Assembly (NCBI GenBank): GCA_012295275.1
Contig: CM022674.1
Coordinates: forward strand, 13,485,864-13,549,863
Direction of reading: 5' to 3'
DNA: 64,000 nucleotides
DNA from: Chrysomallon squamiferum
Taxonomy: Eukaryota > Mollusca > Gastropoda > Neomphalida > Peltospiridae
Numbering within the stretch: the stretch's first letter is position 1; each line of letters starts with the position of its first letter. The translations under genes and the position numbers were made by a program. The notes beneath the pieces were generated by a model. The model had not been told where the DNA came from. It searched no databases and saw only the letters and a list, made by a program, of their open reading frames with translations. This document shows, in pieces, positions 62,888 to 64,000 of the stretch.

Positions 62888-64000
62888 TAACTGCACTCAT
62901 TAATATCTATATTAATATATAGCGTATATTTAAAAAAAAAAAAAAAACAAAAACATATCTTTCCTTTTGTATACATAAAAATATTAGTACATTATATATT
63001 TTAAAAAAAAAACCAAAACATATCTTTCCTTTTGTATACATAAAAATATTAATATAGTATATATTTAAAAAAAATAAAATAAAATAAAATAAATAAATAA
63101 AAATAATAAAAAAGAAGACACGAAGAAAAATAGAGTCTTATATGTATTATATGTACTTGTATATTAGTTTCTCTTTTATATATGTACATGTGTTATCTCA
63201 TTACAGTTTGGTATTTCTTTTCCTCTAAAAGAGCATGGCAGAAATATTTTAATATTAAAAATAATTTAGTTGTCTTTAAAACAGCATGTGTTTAGCAGTC
63301 TGAGTATTTCTTTTTAAAAACAAAAATTAAAAAAAATAAAATAAAATAAAAACTTATTTAATTTTTTTTTTTTAAATTATTCTTTATTTCATTTTTGGAG
63401 AGGACTGATATATTTTATGATAAGTGAAGATAATAAGAAAAATGCTTTAAACTTTGTATTATTGGTTAATTATGGTTCATTAGATGGATATTTTAAAATT
63501 AAAATTCTGTTTGATAACAGAAAATTAATTAGGAATTTAACTGCTTATGGCTAGGATAGAAATGTCAAAAAATCTAAATTAATTTTGACAATCTTTTGGA
63601 GTGGGAACTTAATATTATATCCTAAATAGATTTTAAATGCTTTCCAGTTTTATTTATTTTGACATCCTTACTAATATTAATAGTAAACTAACAACCCAAA
63701 GAGATGCTTTAAAGCTCCTATTTTCTCTTTTTTTTTGAGAGGTTGTTTTAATTGTTTTTATTTATTTATTTATTTATTATATTTATATTATTATTTTATT
63801 TTTTTTTTTTTTTTATTTTTTTTAAGATTTGTAGTATAAATATCCGTAACAGACTGAGTAAAATTAGTAGTTATAATTATTACTCTGGCATTTATTTATT
63901 TTTTTTATTTTATTATTATTTTAATTTTATTTAATTTTTTTTTAATTTTTTTTTCTTTTTCTTTTCTTTTCTTTATTTCTTTATTTCTTTATATTATTTC
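62888..64000 (+). other. 3' side of the ClC gene, no coding exon recognised
   Basis: AT-rich. Includes a tandem duplication of about 75 bp at 62922-63068 containing CATATCTTTCCTTTTGTATA, and poly-T/TTTA tracts. No CBS-domain exon was recognised up to the right edge. Confidence 0.55.

Overview
This is eukaryotic, animal nuclear DNA. It is AT-rich and crowded with microsatellites, and its genes are split by many GT-AG introns. The protein matches point to a lophotrochozoan, most likely a mollusc: the p53-family DNA-binding domain reads very like molluscan p53/p63/73 proteins, and a single gene encodes both a short p53-like C-terminus and a long SAM-containing p63/p73-like C-terminus. No bacterial, viral or organellar features were seen.

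Three genes are supported. (1) WRAP73 (WDR8), minus strand, about 3.5-11.8 kb: eight exons give the first 246 residues of a WD-repeat centrosomal protein, and its C-terminus lies beyond the left edge. (2) A p53/p63/p73-family gene, plus strand, 13.07-32.16 kb: transactivation box, DNA-binding domain in one large exon, tetramerisation exon, then either a short terminal exon (446 aa) or three further exons ending in a SAM domain (622 aa). (3) A ClC-2-like chloride channel, plus strand, 46.06-62.89 kb: 17 coding exons whose last visible exon stops before the CBS domains, plus one linker exon that is not intact in this sequence.

WRAP73 and the p53 gene are head-to-head across about 1.3 kb, the arrangement of WRAP73 and TP73 in humans. 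Intron 2 of the p53 gene holds an exact 20-bp p53 response element, followed about 200 bp later by an in-frame candidate first exon. This looks like an internal, autoregulated deltaN promoter and is the most interesting signal here.

The 32-45 kb interval has no recognisable gene. It carries a cluster of TTCN4GAA palindromes, a cluster of X-box-like CCATGG motifs, an inverted pair of microsatellite-flanked dispersed repeats, and several perfect CRE palindromes. The last two CREs sit next to a TATA box about 0.85 kb upstream of the ClC start codon. Exon boundaries were derived by hand from splice signals, phase continuity and family homology. UTR limits and transcription starts are not determined.
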